The notes under the pieces: model-generated
The model's input: only the letters and a program-made list of their open reading frames with translations
Told to the model about the DNA's origin: nothing
The model's database searches: none
NCBI GenBank assembly: GCA_945859605.1
Contig: OX243817.1
Coordinates: 31,873,924 to 31,937,923, forward strand
DNA: 64,000 nt
Reading direction: 5' to 3'
Source: Lumbricus rubellus
Taxonomy: Eukaryota > Annelida > Clitellata > Crassiclitellata > Lumbricidae
Part shown: piece after piece, positions 46,321 to 57,062 of the stretch
Numbering within the stretch: position 1 is the first letter of the stretch
Layout: every line of letters starts with the position of its first letter
Position numbers and translations under genes: made by a program

Positions 46321-47568
46321 AATTGTTCCTGACAAACAGAGCTTTTTAGCATGCAGATCTACACAAAATGTGCCGTTCTAAATGCGTTTGTGCAGTTGGA
46401 GAAGCACTTGTGTGCAGTTGACAATAGTTTAAAAAACCTCATTTTCATCCGATTGAGAGTAATTTGTTGCCATAGAGGATGGGAAGGAAAAACGGATTTG
46501 TGCAGCTCTAAAAATTCCTCTTAAAAATACATTGCTCACAAAGTGCAATTAGGATGCCATGGTGCCACTTTGCTAAAGCTGTCCTCTCTTCTTGATCATT
46601 CTAATGCTCAATTGTAAGGGTTCTGGCGCCTACATGATTTTCTGATTGTGTTCGTTTATTTCTTTGTTTTATAGCGCAGCTCTTTTTATAGCTAGACCCT
46701 GTTGCAATCCTTTGAAGAAATTAAATTACCTGTATAGTAAATTCTTGTTATTTATTGATAGGCTGTCCGCATCTCAGTCTCTTCAAAGATGTAGACCATA
46801 TTTGCTGATTTCACATAGGCCTAGATATTGAATTTACATAATGAGGAGCATCAGAGAGCAATGATTGTGTTCTAAGGACGGTCTGTTGTCATTGCCCGTG
46901 CATTGCAAGAGACTTTGAACAAATTGAACATCCTACGTCGCAAAATGACTGCAGGCTACACCAATCAACCAGCAGGCTCCTGATTGCAGATGCCATTAGA
47001 TATGATTTTATTTATGCCGTGATTTCATTCCGTTTTGTTTGGTCTGTCATTTTGTGTTCTTGCCATCATCTTCTGTTTATGTGATATTTGTCGGTTTGGC
47101 AGTTAAGCATGAATTTTCTTTTGGAGTTATTTTATGTTGCCAGAAGTAGCAGCTCTCCTGGAGTCGATAAATGATCCATCATATACACCAAGCAGATAGT
47201 ATTTACAGTTGAAATGTGGCTTATGAAATCGGTGACTTGTTCCAGCATAGTTTGCCCTATAGCCAGCCCTGCACCGTTTTTCCATCTGCCTGAGGGTCTT
47301 GGAAGATTTTTAAAGGCTCTTCATAAATGTTACATGACATAACAATGGCATGAAGACAATAAATCATGTTGCACCAATTCCAGCTGTTGTGCTTCTGGTT
47401 CAAGTCTTCACTAAGCTTTTATTACTCAGTCTCTGATAATTCATTCATTCATTCATTCATTCAGAGCATTTATAAATGCGTATTATTTAATGTTCCTGTT
47501 TCACCTGCGACTGTTAACCAACTCATCTTTAATAAATACACTTAACCAACGTACACTGATGGTGGGAG
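46321..47568. other. Protocadherin intron 1, no feature
   Basis: Only a short CATT array (47441-47462) was seen. Confidence 0.6.
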
Positions 47569-47690
47569 GATGAGACAGCGAGGGAGAGGACTGGCCACCT
47601 GTTCTTCGATGCTGAGACTGAAAGAAAAATGAAGCCGTTGACACTTCATACCCATGGCTGTCTCAGTGTCTTATGGCTATATCTCTTAGG
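47569..47690 (+). repeat. Dispersed repeat family 2, copy 2
   Basis: Shares GCGAGGGAGAGGACTGGCCA and the TTCATACCCATGGCTG block with 19841-19985. Confidence 0.6.
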
Positions 47691-47756
47691 AATTCCTTCT
47701 TAATTGGGTATTTCTGTACTTGGTGTAGGCCTATCTCTTGTGTGTTTCTGCACTTG

Positions 47757-47958
47757 TTGTAGCGCCCCTTCAATCTCCGTACTCAGAGGCGCTCCCGACT
47801 ACAGCGCGGACACTGCATACCCCGAAACCCTGAGCAATTGCAAGTGAAGAACTTGCCCAAGGTTCCTACACGGCGACTTGAGATGGATTAGACTCATTAG
47901 AGCCTGTAACCTTTCGGCTGCAAGGCAATGGAACATACCCACTATACCACCGCGCCCC
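47757..47958 (-). mobile_element. tRNA-derived SINE with the shared 3' tail
   Basis: The minus strand begins GGGGCGCGGTGGTATAGTGG (A box TGGTATAGTGG). A weaker B-box-like AGGTTACAGGCTC follows, then AACCTTGGGCAAGTTCTTCA. It ends with GGGAGCGCCTCTGAGT and GAAGGGGCGCTA, the tail also seen alone at other sites. Confidence 0.8.
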
Positions 47959-48112
47959 ACGTCTTGTGTATCCTAGCTGTTCATTCGATTTGCTGCATGG
48001 TTTTATTCAATGAAGAATTGCTTCACAGATTGTAACACTTAAATGATGATGATGACGTCATACGACCTCATTACAACCTATTTATGAATCGAGCCGTTCA
48101 TATTTGGAGATA

Positions 48113-48225
48113 TTTTATTTAAAAGATAAGATAAGATAAGAATATTCTTTGATAGACCAATTGCTATCCGCATTTTGGTGTTTATACAGACATGGTATAA
48201 TAAACAAATGTACATCATTTCTATA
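48113..48225 (-). repeat. Possible retroelement 3' end with TTATC tail
   Basis: On the minus strand a CTTATCTTATCTTATC tail ends a segment with ORF-like sequence (48115-48306). It is only 150 bases from the exon 2 acceptor. The parent family was not identified. Confidence 0.3.
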
Positions 48226-48371
48226 TCCAATCAATGTCAAATGTTTTAAAATATCACAAAATCCTAAATCCAAAAACCAATATGAATATGTTCTTTTAAT
48301 GGCCATGATTAAATAAGGTAATAATTAGGTAATAAGTTCTCAGATGATCTGTCTGGTTATATTTCTTGCAG

Positions 48372-48603
48372 ACAAGCCACCACCATCTTCCGGCAAGAAC
48401 CGGCTGCAGCAGCAGCAGCGGCATCAGCAGCAGTGGACAAGGAATGTCATTGCAGGTGCGCCAAAATCTGATTGGTTGTCCTCCTCCTCCGCCACCTCCA
48501 CCGACCTTTGACCCTGACACAGACAGTGGATGTGCAGATGTGTCACACTGCAATGATGACCTCAGCAGTGGATCCGATAGATCCAGCAAAGATGTTGAAA
48601 CAG
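48372..48603 (+). CDS. Protocadherin exon 2 (cytoplasmic tail)
   Basis: The acceptor is a pyrimidine tract with CAG (TATTTCTTGCAG|ACA) and the donor is CAG|GTAGGC. The exon enters in phase 0, matching exon 1's end, and leaves in phase 1, matching exon 3. It encodes 77 residues: a Ser/Gly-rich part, an eight-Pro run, then TFDPDTDSGCADVS and an acidic/Ser segment (DDLSSGSDRSSKD). The DP-DSG motif resembles the conserved tail of delta protocadherins. The tail is cytosolic; the Pro run is a candidate SH3/EVH1 ligand. Confidence 0.8.
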
Positions 48604-50902
48604 GTAGGCCTGGTAGGCTGCAATGCATGGTAGGGTGGGATAGACTAAGGTTTATCAGGCAGTTAGCCGTTTGGAATTTGGAGGCACCCTTGTAGCGGTA
48701 TGGACACGTTACGGTGCCATATAAATTGTCGCTGTTATTATTATTATTTTATTAGTATTATTTTATTATTATTATCATTATTATCATTATTATTATCATC
48801 ATCATCATCATCATCATTATTATTATTATTTTTATTAATCATGATCTAAACTAGCCTACAATACTTTTTCAACATGAAACATCCTATTTACCATCAACAG
48901 TAGGCCTACAAAGCTGTTGGTATACAGGGGCTTATCCATATAATTATTATGTATACGCCAAAAAATTGTATTTTTGACACCCTTCTCTCCCCGTTGCAAT
49001 CTGTGTATTCTGTGGAGCCCCCAATGCGTAGGCCTACGTACAAATAAGCTCTTAAAACCCCCCTTTTAAAGGTAATTAGCTAAAGTCATTTATAAAACAG
49101 TTATTGTGTTGCTATTTGTTTTGATAAGCATCTTATTTGCTAGCTAACATTTGTTAACTGTTAGGATTTACTGTTTAGATGGGAACAACAGAATTTAATT
49201 ATAATGTAGGCCTAATAGAAATGACTAATACTATAGGTAATGCAGAATTATACATAGGCTAATTTGGATGTCATAATTAGACATCTATTTTGCGCACATT
49301 CTTTTTGTTGAGACCCATTACCCGCCGCACGCACCCGTTCGCAAATTGTGTAAATCCGATGTCCCCCTCCCCTCCATACGTACTATATGTACAGCCCTTA
49401 ACTATGCTGTTCTATTTCAGTGTAACTTTGAAGCCTCGCAATTGTTTCTAAAAGACTATTACCATTTGCATAAATCAGTTTATCGGTGCTATGAAAGAAA
49501 CTAGGTATAGTTATCCCACCTTATCAGCATCGTTTTTTGCATTGCAAATCGATTAGTGTAAGCTGCTTTTCTTTCATGAACTGCAGTCGTTATTAGGTTA
49601 AAGAGTCAAAGAAAAGCGTCTTAAATTAATTGTAAAATTGGTTTTGTCCGTTTCTTCCGAAATATCTTCTACCATCCCTGAGGCGCCGCACGCTTCTTGA
49701 CAAGATACAGACGGGCTGAATCACTCTAATGCTTCTTAGACTGCACTAGACTTTTAGTATAGATGCCGTCGTTAGTGCTATATAAATTGTCTGTTATGTT
49801 AAGATTATTTCTCATGAGTATAGCTTTGAAAGCAAGCGGCCCGGTGACTTTCTGCAGGGCATCGATGATAAGACGGATTGCTTGAGGTAACTTAGAGACC
49901 TCTGCCAATACTTAACCTCCATCGTGAGTTGCTTTATTGAGCCCTGAAGGAAGTCTATGGGCAGGAGCAACGAGGGTGGGTTGGACGGGGTAGAGGGGGT
50001 TTGGGCGGGGTGGGTTGGAGTGGCAGGGGGTGGGTTGGAGGGGTAGGGGGTTGGACGGGGCAGGTGGGGGCTGGTCGTGAGTAACTGCGGGGTTTCCGGA
50101 AGCCAGACAATTACGGTATGTTCACTGTTGTGATGCAGTCTGCCTTCAAACGTCTTCACTTTCGTTGGCCACTGTATCTAGATCCCTCTACTCTTAATGT
50201 CTGGTAAAAGGAGATACTAATGTGAAAATATACACTTTGATGAGGCTATGCATATAATATGAAAAATTCGTTCATTCCCATGGAAAACTGTTCAGGCAAT
50301 AACTTTAATAATAAAACTGAGCAAAAACTTCCTATTACCCATTTGTTTCTGTTTATTGCACATTTTTGGATCTGTTAGACAACAGTCTTGTTTATCAGCA
50401 GGTTTCAAGAAAACTTTCTATTTAATTACAATACAATTGTATTTGATATCTGTCTCCGTCGAAAGTTCAGAAGTGTGCAGCACATGACCATACAGCAGCA
50501 CATCAATAATAGTACAAGTGGAAGAATTTGCTCCATAGGTCCTTTACAGAGTGATTACCTTCGTGGAGGCTGCAATGCTAACTCTATATGCTACAGACAG
50601 CCTTAGTGGAGCATGCTATCCATCTGGCCACCATGCCCCACATAATACATATATGTATTTATATATTTGTATATATTATATAGACCTACAGCCCTATATG
50701 TATGTAAAATATATATATAATATATGTATATATTATATATATTTTTACATACATATAGGCCTCTATACATACAATTCCTAGATATATGATATATGTATAA
50801 TGTATATATATAAATGCATGCATATGCGTAATGTATTTTGAATTGCTATGATCTTGAGGTAGACGAAAGTAGGGCTTCGTGTGTGGCTTTGCACAACCGG
50901 CT

Positions 50903-50942
<40 letters not shown>

Positions 50943-50957
50943 ATATATATATATATA
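48604..50957. other. Protocadherin intron 2, left part
   Basis: Opens GTAGGC. It holds an ATT/ATC array (48734-48838), a GGTGGGTTGG-rich stretch near 49975-50065 and TA-rich tracts (50640-50760, 50904-50957). No exon seen. Confidence 0.6.
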
Positions 50958-51372
50958 CACCGTGACTCAAAAAAAAGTAAGCCAAATTGTTTTGCATATA
51001 TCTCTAATACCTGATGACATATGAAGCTACAATTTTCCAAATATTTAGAGAAGTGGACGAAGAATATGATTTCAAAATTTCATGAGATAAAGTTCAACGG
51101 ATAAAAAGATATGAATATTTAAACTTCCTATACCGAAATTTCAGTTTACAAGCAATTTTCTGTCAGATTCAATAAAAAGTAAGCCAAACTATTTTTTTTA
51201 CATCTCTGATGTCTGATGAGTAATCATAAAAACTTTTTCCAGATATTTAGGGAATTGAACCAAGAATAGGATTCCAAAATTTCATGTCATAAATGTGAAG
51301 GGATAGAAGGATATGGATATTTCAACTTCATCACCCGAAATTTCAGTTTTCAGCAAGTCTGTTATTGTGTAG

Positions 51373-51985
51373 ACTTCATTTCTCCCACATTATGGCCTCC
51401 GAACAGTCCAGATTTGAATCCTGTCGACCATAGGCGTAGGGGACATTTCAGCGTTGGGGGGGGCAAAAATGAGACTTTTGCCCGAAATTTTTTTTCGTCC
51501 GGCCGAAATCTTAAGAAAAATTTCCGTTACGTTTGCCCGAAAATTCTGACGACTTTTTTCTAGTCATCCGGCCGAAATCTTCTGAAAATTCCCGTTACTT
51601 TTTGCCCGAAAGCTTTTTGTTCGGGCAAGTCTGATTTTTCGGGCAAGAAGACCCGAAAAAATATAAAAAAGTAAAATTTTTTAATTTTTATTTTATTTTT
51701 CCGGGTCTGCTTGCCCGAAAAATCAGACTTGCCCGAAATTTGGGGGGGGGGCATTTGCCCCCCCCCTGGACCCCCGCCTCCTACGCCTATGCTGTCGACT
51801 ATAAAATGTGGAGCGTGATGCAAGATCGAGCCTACCCGACAACAATCCATGATCTAAACGATCTGAAGCAACGCTTGTTGGAAGTGCGGGATGGCCTGAA
51901 CCAGAGGATAATCGACGTTGCTGTTGCCATTGCAATGACGCCAGCGCCCTCAGGCTTGCGTGCAAGCAGGAGGGGGACATTTTGA
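51373..51985 (+). pseudogene. Mariner-type transposase remnant, interrupted
   Basis: Before the MITE the frame reads to a DLNPVD-like motif, and it resumes after the MITE with DYKMWSVMQDRAYPTTIH. Only the C-terminal part of a transposase is present, so it is dead even apart from the insertion. Confidence 0.85.
51429..51791. mobile_element. Nested hAT-like MITE with TTGCCCGAAA repeats
   Basis: 363 bp with CATAGGCGTAGG termini and an exact 8-bp duplication CTGTCGAC (51421-51428 and 51792-51799). Copy 1 of the mariner shows the same site unfilled. The interior carries about seven TTGCCCGAAA motifs in both orientations and a strong hairpin (51624-51655 with 51707-51738). Confidence 0.93.
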
Positions 51986-52330
51986 GCATCTTATTTAATT
52001 AAATTATCAAACCATACTGTTGGGGTCATAATTATTGGTAGTTCAATTCTCTACATATCTGGAAAATTTTAGAATGATTAATCATCAGGCTTTGCAGATA
52101 ATAAGGAAACACTTTATTGAATCTGATAGAAAATTGCTTGTAAACTGAAATTTCGGCATATGAAGTTTCAATATTCGTATCTTTTTATCCGTTCAACTTT
52201 ATCTCATGAAATTTTGGAATCATATTCTTGGTCCAATTCTCTACATATTTGGAAAATTTTAGCTTGATATGTTAACAGGCAATAGAGATAAAAGAAAAAC
52301 AATTTGGCTTACTTTTTTTGAGTCACGGTG

Positions 52331-54233
52331 TATATCTGTGATCAGAACTGTGCATATGTATATATCTGCATGTGCGCTGCTGCTTCAATACACTTTGTAT
52401 AGCACTTTTTATGTACCTCACACGAGTGCTGCCCAATTATCGTAGCGAATGCAGTTAGAGATACAATTGTTGGAAAATGTTGACTTCAAGCCGCAGTTAA
52501 TCAGCCTTTTATTCTCAGATAAAATCAACAAACAGTCTGGCGAGGCATGTCTATGGTGTTACCAGACACTTTAGACCCACATCTGGTCATCGAAAGTAGT
52601 TCTCTTTTCGCTGCAATTTTCATTCTTCATCATAGAATGTATTTAGTCTAGCATTTAATGCTTGGTTGTTCTAGGAATTGAGACTTATCCGTTAATATGT
52701 TAAAGATGCAATATTTGTTACTGATGAATTCATCAGTTTTAAATCTTACTTAGTTCATCAACACACTGCTGTGAAGTTCTAAGACCACCGTTATAAAGTT
52801 GCTGACGGTAGAATGTTGATTTGCTTTAACTACAAGGATTAGTGTTGATTTTCATTTAGAGTGATGCTAGTGAGCAATGGTGCATGAAGAATTAGTTGAG
52901 CTAGAGCTAGTTGATAGTGGGGTACGGTGGCCGATTGGTTAGTGGTTGGCCTGTAACAGGGAGAGTAGGGTGTTCGACTCTTGTCCGAGACAGTTAATAT
53001 GTAGGCCACTGTATACATATGGATCTCGAGTAGGGTTCTAGGGTAGCCCACTTTGCTCACAATTGCTCTGCGATTATATTTGCATCAGCGACGTCGAGGT
53101 GTGGGCACTTCTGAACTCTATAAGAAGAGCGATATCAAAGTGCATTTATATTGCTTTTTGTATTTTGTACTTTATAAAACTATATTTATTGAGCAGGTGT
53201 GTTTGCTGTTAATGTGTAGAAAAATCTGTGAAATTTGTTTGCAGTTGATACTAAGAGGTTTTTTTAAAATAAGCTGAAGACTAGAAGAGGTCAGTAAGAG
53301 CCAATCCCATGTGAACACCTGTGATTTTTACGACCTCTCAGATATCACAAAGAATTAAAACAAACCTCATCCAGGCTATTCACATCTGGCCAGCAGTGGC
53401 AGCTGAGCAAGAAGAAATCAGATCCTATGCTGTAAATCAGGATTTGAGCTTGCAGGTTTTGAAGTTACGGGCCATGTAAATACTGCACTGGGCTATGGGG
53501 CGTATACTGTTTCAGTTGACCTTGCATGGTTCATGGTTTAAACCCATACCTTCAGCTGCTTGTGTCAACTCAATATCCAGGTCACTTCATCTGTAAAAAT
53601 GGCAGAATTGACCCAAGAATATTAGAGGCACTTTTCAAACAAATGATTTCAATTGTATGCATTACGAAATCAATAACTTCATTAAACCGTACGTTTGCCA
53701 CATTACAACCATTTGGCACTTTGAGAGGTTGCCAAGAGGTGCTAGGGCCTTTTATATGAAGTGTCGTAAAGCAATTGAACAGCATAACATTAATATAATG
53801 AGAAAAATTTAAAACAAAACTTTGCTTTGAGACAGTGTCGTGCATTCAAGACAATGCCTGACAATGAAAACTAATAAGTTCCTCTTCTGTGGGATACAAA
53901 TACTTTTTGCTTTGAGACAGGGTTCATTACACACCCACCCCTTTGCCTGGCAATGAAAACTAATAAGTTCGCTTTCTGTGAGATACACGGCCCGACGACT
54001 ATCGTGATCTTGATCCTGCAAATGGTGTAAATACTTCTGCGATCATCGACTCCTATTCTTCGCAGTTAATGATTAGAGTCCGTCCACTCTATTCTATTCT
54101 ATTCTATTGTATTCTATTGTCCGCTTTAGTCCACTGCTTCATAAATGGATCAGCGGGTGTATTCAAATAACAAGAGATGGATGATATTACGACCAGACGA
54201 TTTTTGCATTACGATAATATATATATATATATA
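52331..54233. other. Protocadherin intron 2, middle part
   Basis: No exon recognised. A TATTC array lies at about 54092-54119. The pair of GAAAACTAATAAGTTC segments at 53866-53881 and 53956-53971 marks a local duplication. Confidence 0.55.
52918..53035 (+). mobile_element. tRNA-derived SINE fragment
   Basis: A-box-like GTGGCCGATTGGTTAGTGG (about 52927) and B-box TGTTCGACTC (52971-52980) lie at about the normal spacing, but no cloverleaf closes. The 3' limit is uncertain. Confidence 0.6.
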
Positions 54234-55442
54234 CACCGTGAGTCAAAAAAAACTAAGCCAAATTGTTTTGCATATATCTTTAATGCCTGATAACATATCA
54301 TGCTAAAATTTTCCAAATATTTAGAGAAGTGGACCAAGGATGTGATTCCAAAATTTCAAGAGATAAAATTGAACGGATAAAAAGATATGAATCTTTAAAC
54401 TTCATATGCCTAAATTGCAGTTTACAAGCAATTTTCTGCCAGGTTCAGTAAAAAAGTAAGCTAAGCTGTTTTTCTTATATCTCCAATGCCTGATAATTAA
54501 TCATACCAAATTTTTCAAGATATTTAGAGGATTGAACCAAGAATAGGATTCCAAAATATCATGCCATAAATTTGAACGGATAGAAAGATATGAATATTTA
54601 AACGTAATCTCCAGAAATTTCTGTTTTCAGCAAGTCTGCTATGGTGTTCGTTGTGGTTTCGATGCTTGATAGTTCCCAGTTTTGGTCTTCAGGGATCCTG
54701 GAGTAAAATTAACGGAGTATATTATCGCAATATTCTGCTGTCACAACATCTTCCAACTGTTATCAGAAATCTATAGCACCAGAAGGCTGTTTTCTTTTTC
54801 AACAGAACAGCGCCAGCCCACAGAGCCAAGAAAACCATGGAAATGCTGACAAGAGAGACGCCAAACTTCATTTCTCCCACATTATGGCCTCCGAACAGCC
54901 CATATTTGAATTCTGTCGACTATAAAGTGTGGATCGTGATGCAAGACCGAGTCTACCAGACAACAATCCATGATATAAACGATCTGAAGCAACCAACGTT
55001 TGTTGGAAGTGTTGGAAGGCCTGGACCAGAGGATAATTGTTGCGTAATGCATGGCGCTAACGCTTCCAGGCTTGCGTCCAAGCAGGAGGAGGACATTTTG
55101 ACCATCTTAATTAATCAAATAATCATACCATACTGTTGGGGTCATATTGTTAGTTCAACTCTCTACATATCTGAAAAAGTTTAGAATGAATAATCATCAG
55201 GCATTAGAGATATAAGGAAACATTTTATTGAATGTAACAGAAAATTGCTTGTAAACTGAAATTTCGTCATATGAAGTTTAAATATTCATATCTTTTTATC
55301 CGTTGAACTTTACCTCACGAAATTTTGGAATCATATTCTTGGTCCACTTCTCTAAATATTTGGAAAATTTTAGCGTGATATGTTATCAGGTATTAGAGAT
55401 ATATGAAAAACAATTTGGCTTAGTTTTTTTTGACTCACGGTG
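54234..55442 (+). mobile_element. Tc1/mariner-type element, copy 3
   Basis: 1209 bp with ends CACCGTGAGTCAAAAAAA and complement, flanked by TA (54232-54233 and 55443-55444). It retains about 200 bp more of the transposase region than copies 1 and 2, and is more diverged. Confidence 0.9.
54795..55105 (+). pseudogene. Mariner-type transposase remnant, longest copy
   Basis: Includes the second catalytic region (APAHRAKKT, where the expected Asp codon reads as Asn next to a frameshift) and the third (VDYK). About 36-37 codons separate them, compatible with a DD37D (maT-like) transposase. Frameshifts and substitutions make it non-functional. Confidence 0.8.
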
Positions 55443-55539
55443 TATATATTTATATGTATTTATATATATATATATAGCCTATATTTATATATTGCGTTAA
55501 TATAAATATATATATTAAGGCAAGTCTTTCAGTTTCATA

Positions 55540-55740
55540 ATTAACGGCGGAGAGGCGGCTTTGGACGCCTACCGCCCGGCTGGCAAGGAAGAGTCTTGAG
55601 TCTCGACTCGGAGGTGTGGGGATGGGGCGAGGGAGAGGGATGGAGAGGGTGGGTGCGAACTGCGATGTCCCGTAGACTACTTTATGCAGGAATTGCCTTC
55701 CAGCGACGAGCAATATTGGACGCGTTCGTTCGTTTGTCCG
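55540..55740. promoter_or_regulatory. CpG-rich patch before exon 3
   Basis: A short CG-dense stretch (GGCGGAGAGGCGG, ACCGCCCGGCTGG) about 0.8 kb before exon 3, in AT-rich intron. Possibly regulatory; no exon frame fits. Confidence 0.25.
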
Positions 55741-56559
55741 TCAAAAAGAACAAATATGAAAGAAACTGGAAATGAAATGAAAGCGAGAAAGTAGAAGAGT
55801 ATACGGACGAACGTCATAACATGCCAGGGATCCAAGGGATCATTCATTCCGTGATGGTCGTTGCTTTGACGCTGCTGCTGCTCGCTTGGTTCATCAACTC
55901 GTTTCCACTCCTGTCATTCCTATGTCTGAATGGAAACATTAATTACAGTTTTTGTACAAAAAGAGCATGGCAGAGAAGTGTGTAACGGCATTTCAACATT
56001 AGCTTGCTACTGTGAGGTAGTCACAATGCACAATATCATGTTGTATAGGCCTGGCCTACATCACAATTTTGTGTGTATGAGTTGCGCATAAAAGCAGGAT
56101 CTCTGGTCAGGTTCTGAGACTAAGATATCCAAAAGGCGAAAACTAGACTAAAATAAACCTATTATTAAGCCCTATTTATTATTATTATATTGTGTTATCT
56201 GCAATTTGTAAGGTGATTCTCTCTTAACTTCTTTTGAAACTTTCTAGACTAAAGTATAGCATAATCACCCCCAACGTTGTTTATCTTTGAGGTCAAAGGG
56301 AGGTCACCTCATTTCCGCTTCAACATTTTTAGTGGGTCTTGCCTTAAGTGTATAGTAGCTATGTACCAATGCTTTCATCTTAAATGTTTGCATGTGCGTG
56401 AGTTTACTTTGTTTGCAAAAGTCGCTGTAATATTCAAGTTGCCATGGAAGATTTAGATACAGTAGGCCTACATTGTATGTATAGCCTACAATGAATTGTT
56501 GGGAATGGAATTATTTCTGGTTATCAGTTTCTATTTCGCATTTTGTTGATTGTTTGTAG

Positions 56560-57062
56560 TTCTTGGTGCAAAAGATTGTTTGTCAACTTCCGACAATCAT
56601 CACAATCATCGTCTTCCAACATCATCAGCAGTTGTCATGACTACGGGTGGTTGTCATTACCTGCCAAACGTCACAACAGACAACAACCATAGAAGCGACG
56701 CCAGACTGTCTGCTGCTGCTGCTAGTCAGCCTCCTCCTCCTCCTCCGTATTCATCCTCCGCTTTCTCATCTTCCTCCTCGTCCTCTCCAAATTCGTCTCT
56801 TCTTGGCTGCAATCGAAAATCTGTACGATTTGCCGATGATAAGTCGGCTGAGGCAGCAGTGGCACAGAAATTCGTTAATTTAAGCGATTCCAGAGTGAAC
56901 GAAGGAGGGATGAAGAGAGATGGAAAGGATGAGACAGGCAGTGACAGAGAGCAGAAAATGCAAACAGACAATGAGAGAGCCAGGATTCAGACTTTCATTC
57001 ATCAGTACCCAAGTCACACGGCCATGACGACGTTCCTTCCTGAAGGCGGAAGTCTAGTCTGA
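56560..57062 (+). CDS. Protocadherin exon 3 (terminal, cytoplasmic)
   Basis: Acceptor TTGTTTGTAG|TT; entering in phase 1, it rebuilds a Val codon with the last base of exon 2 and runs 166 codons to TGA. Features: Pro and Ser runs, then RKSVRF (56814-56831), which matches the PP1-docking pattern [RK]-x-[VI]-x-F. The protein ends GSLV, a class I PDZ-binding sequence. Delta-1 protocadherins are known for an RVxF-type PP1alpha site in their tail (CM3). Other exons may exist in alternative transcripts. Confidence 0.8.

Larger units (their letters stand above)
50958..52330 (+). mobile_element. Tc1/mariner-type element, copy 2, split by a MITE
   Basis: Same ends as copy 1 (CACCGTGACTCAAAAAAA and complement), flanked by TA (50956-50957 and 52331-52332). 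Without the nested MITE and one target copy it would be 1002 bp, almost the same as copy 1. It lies in the opposite orientation. The interior retains the end of the transposase. Confidence 0.92.
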
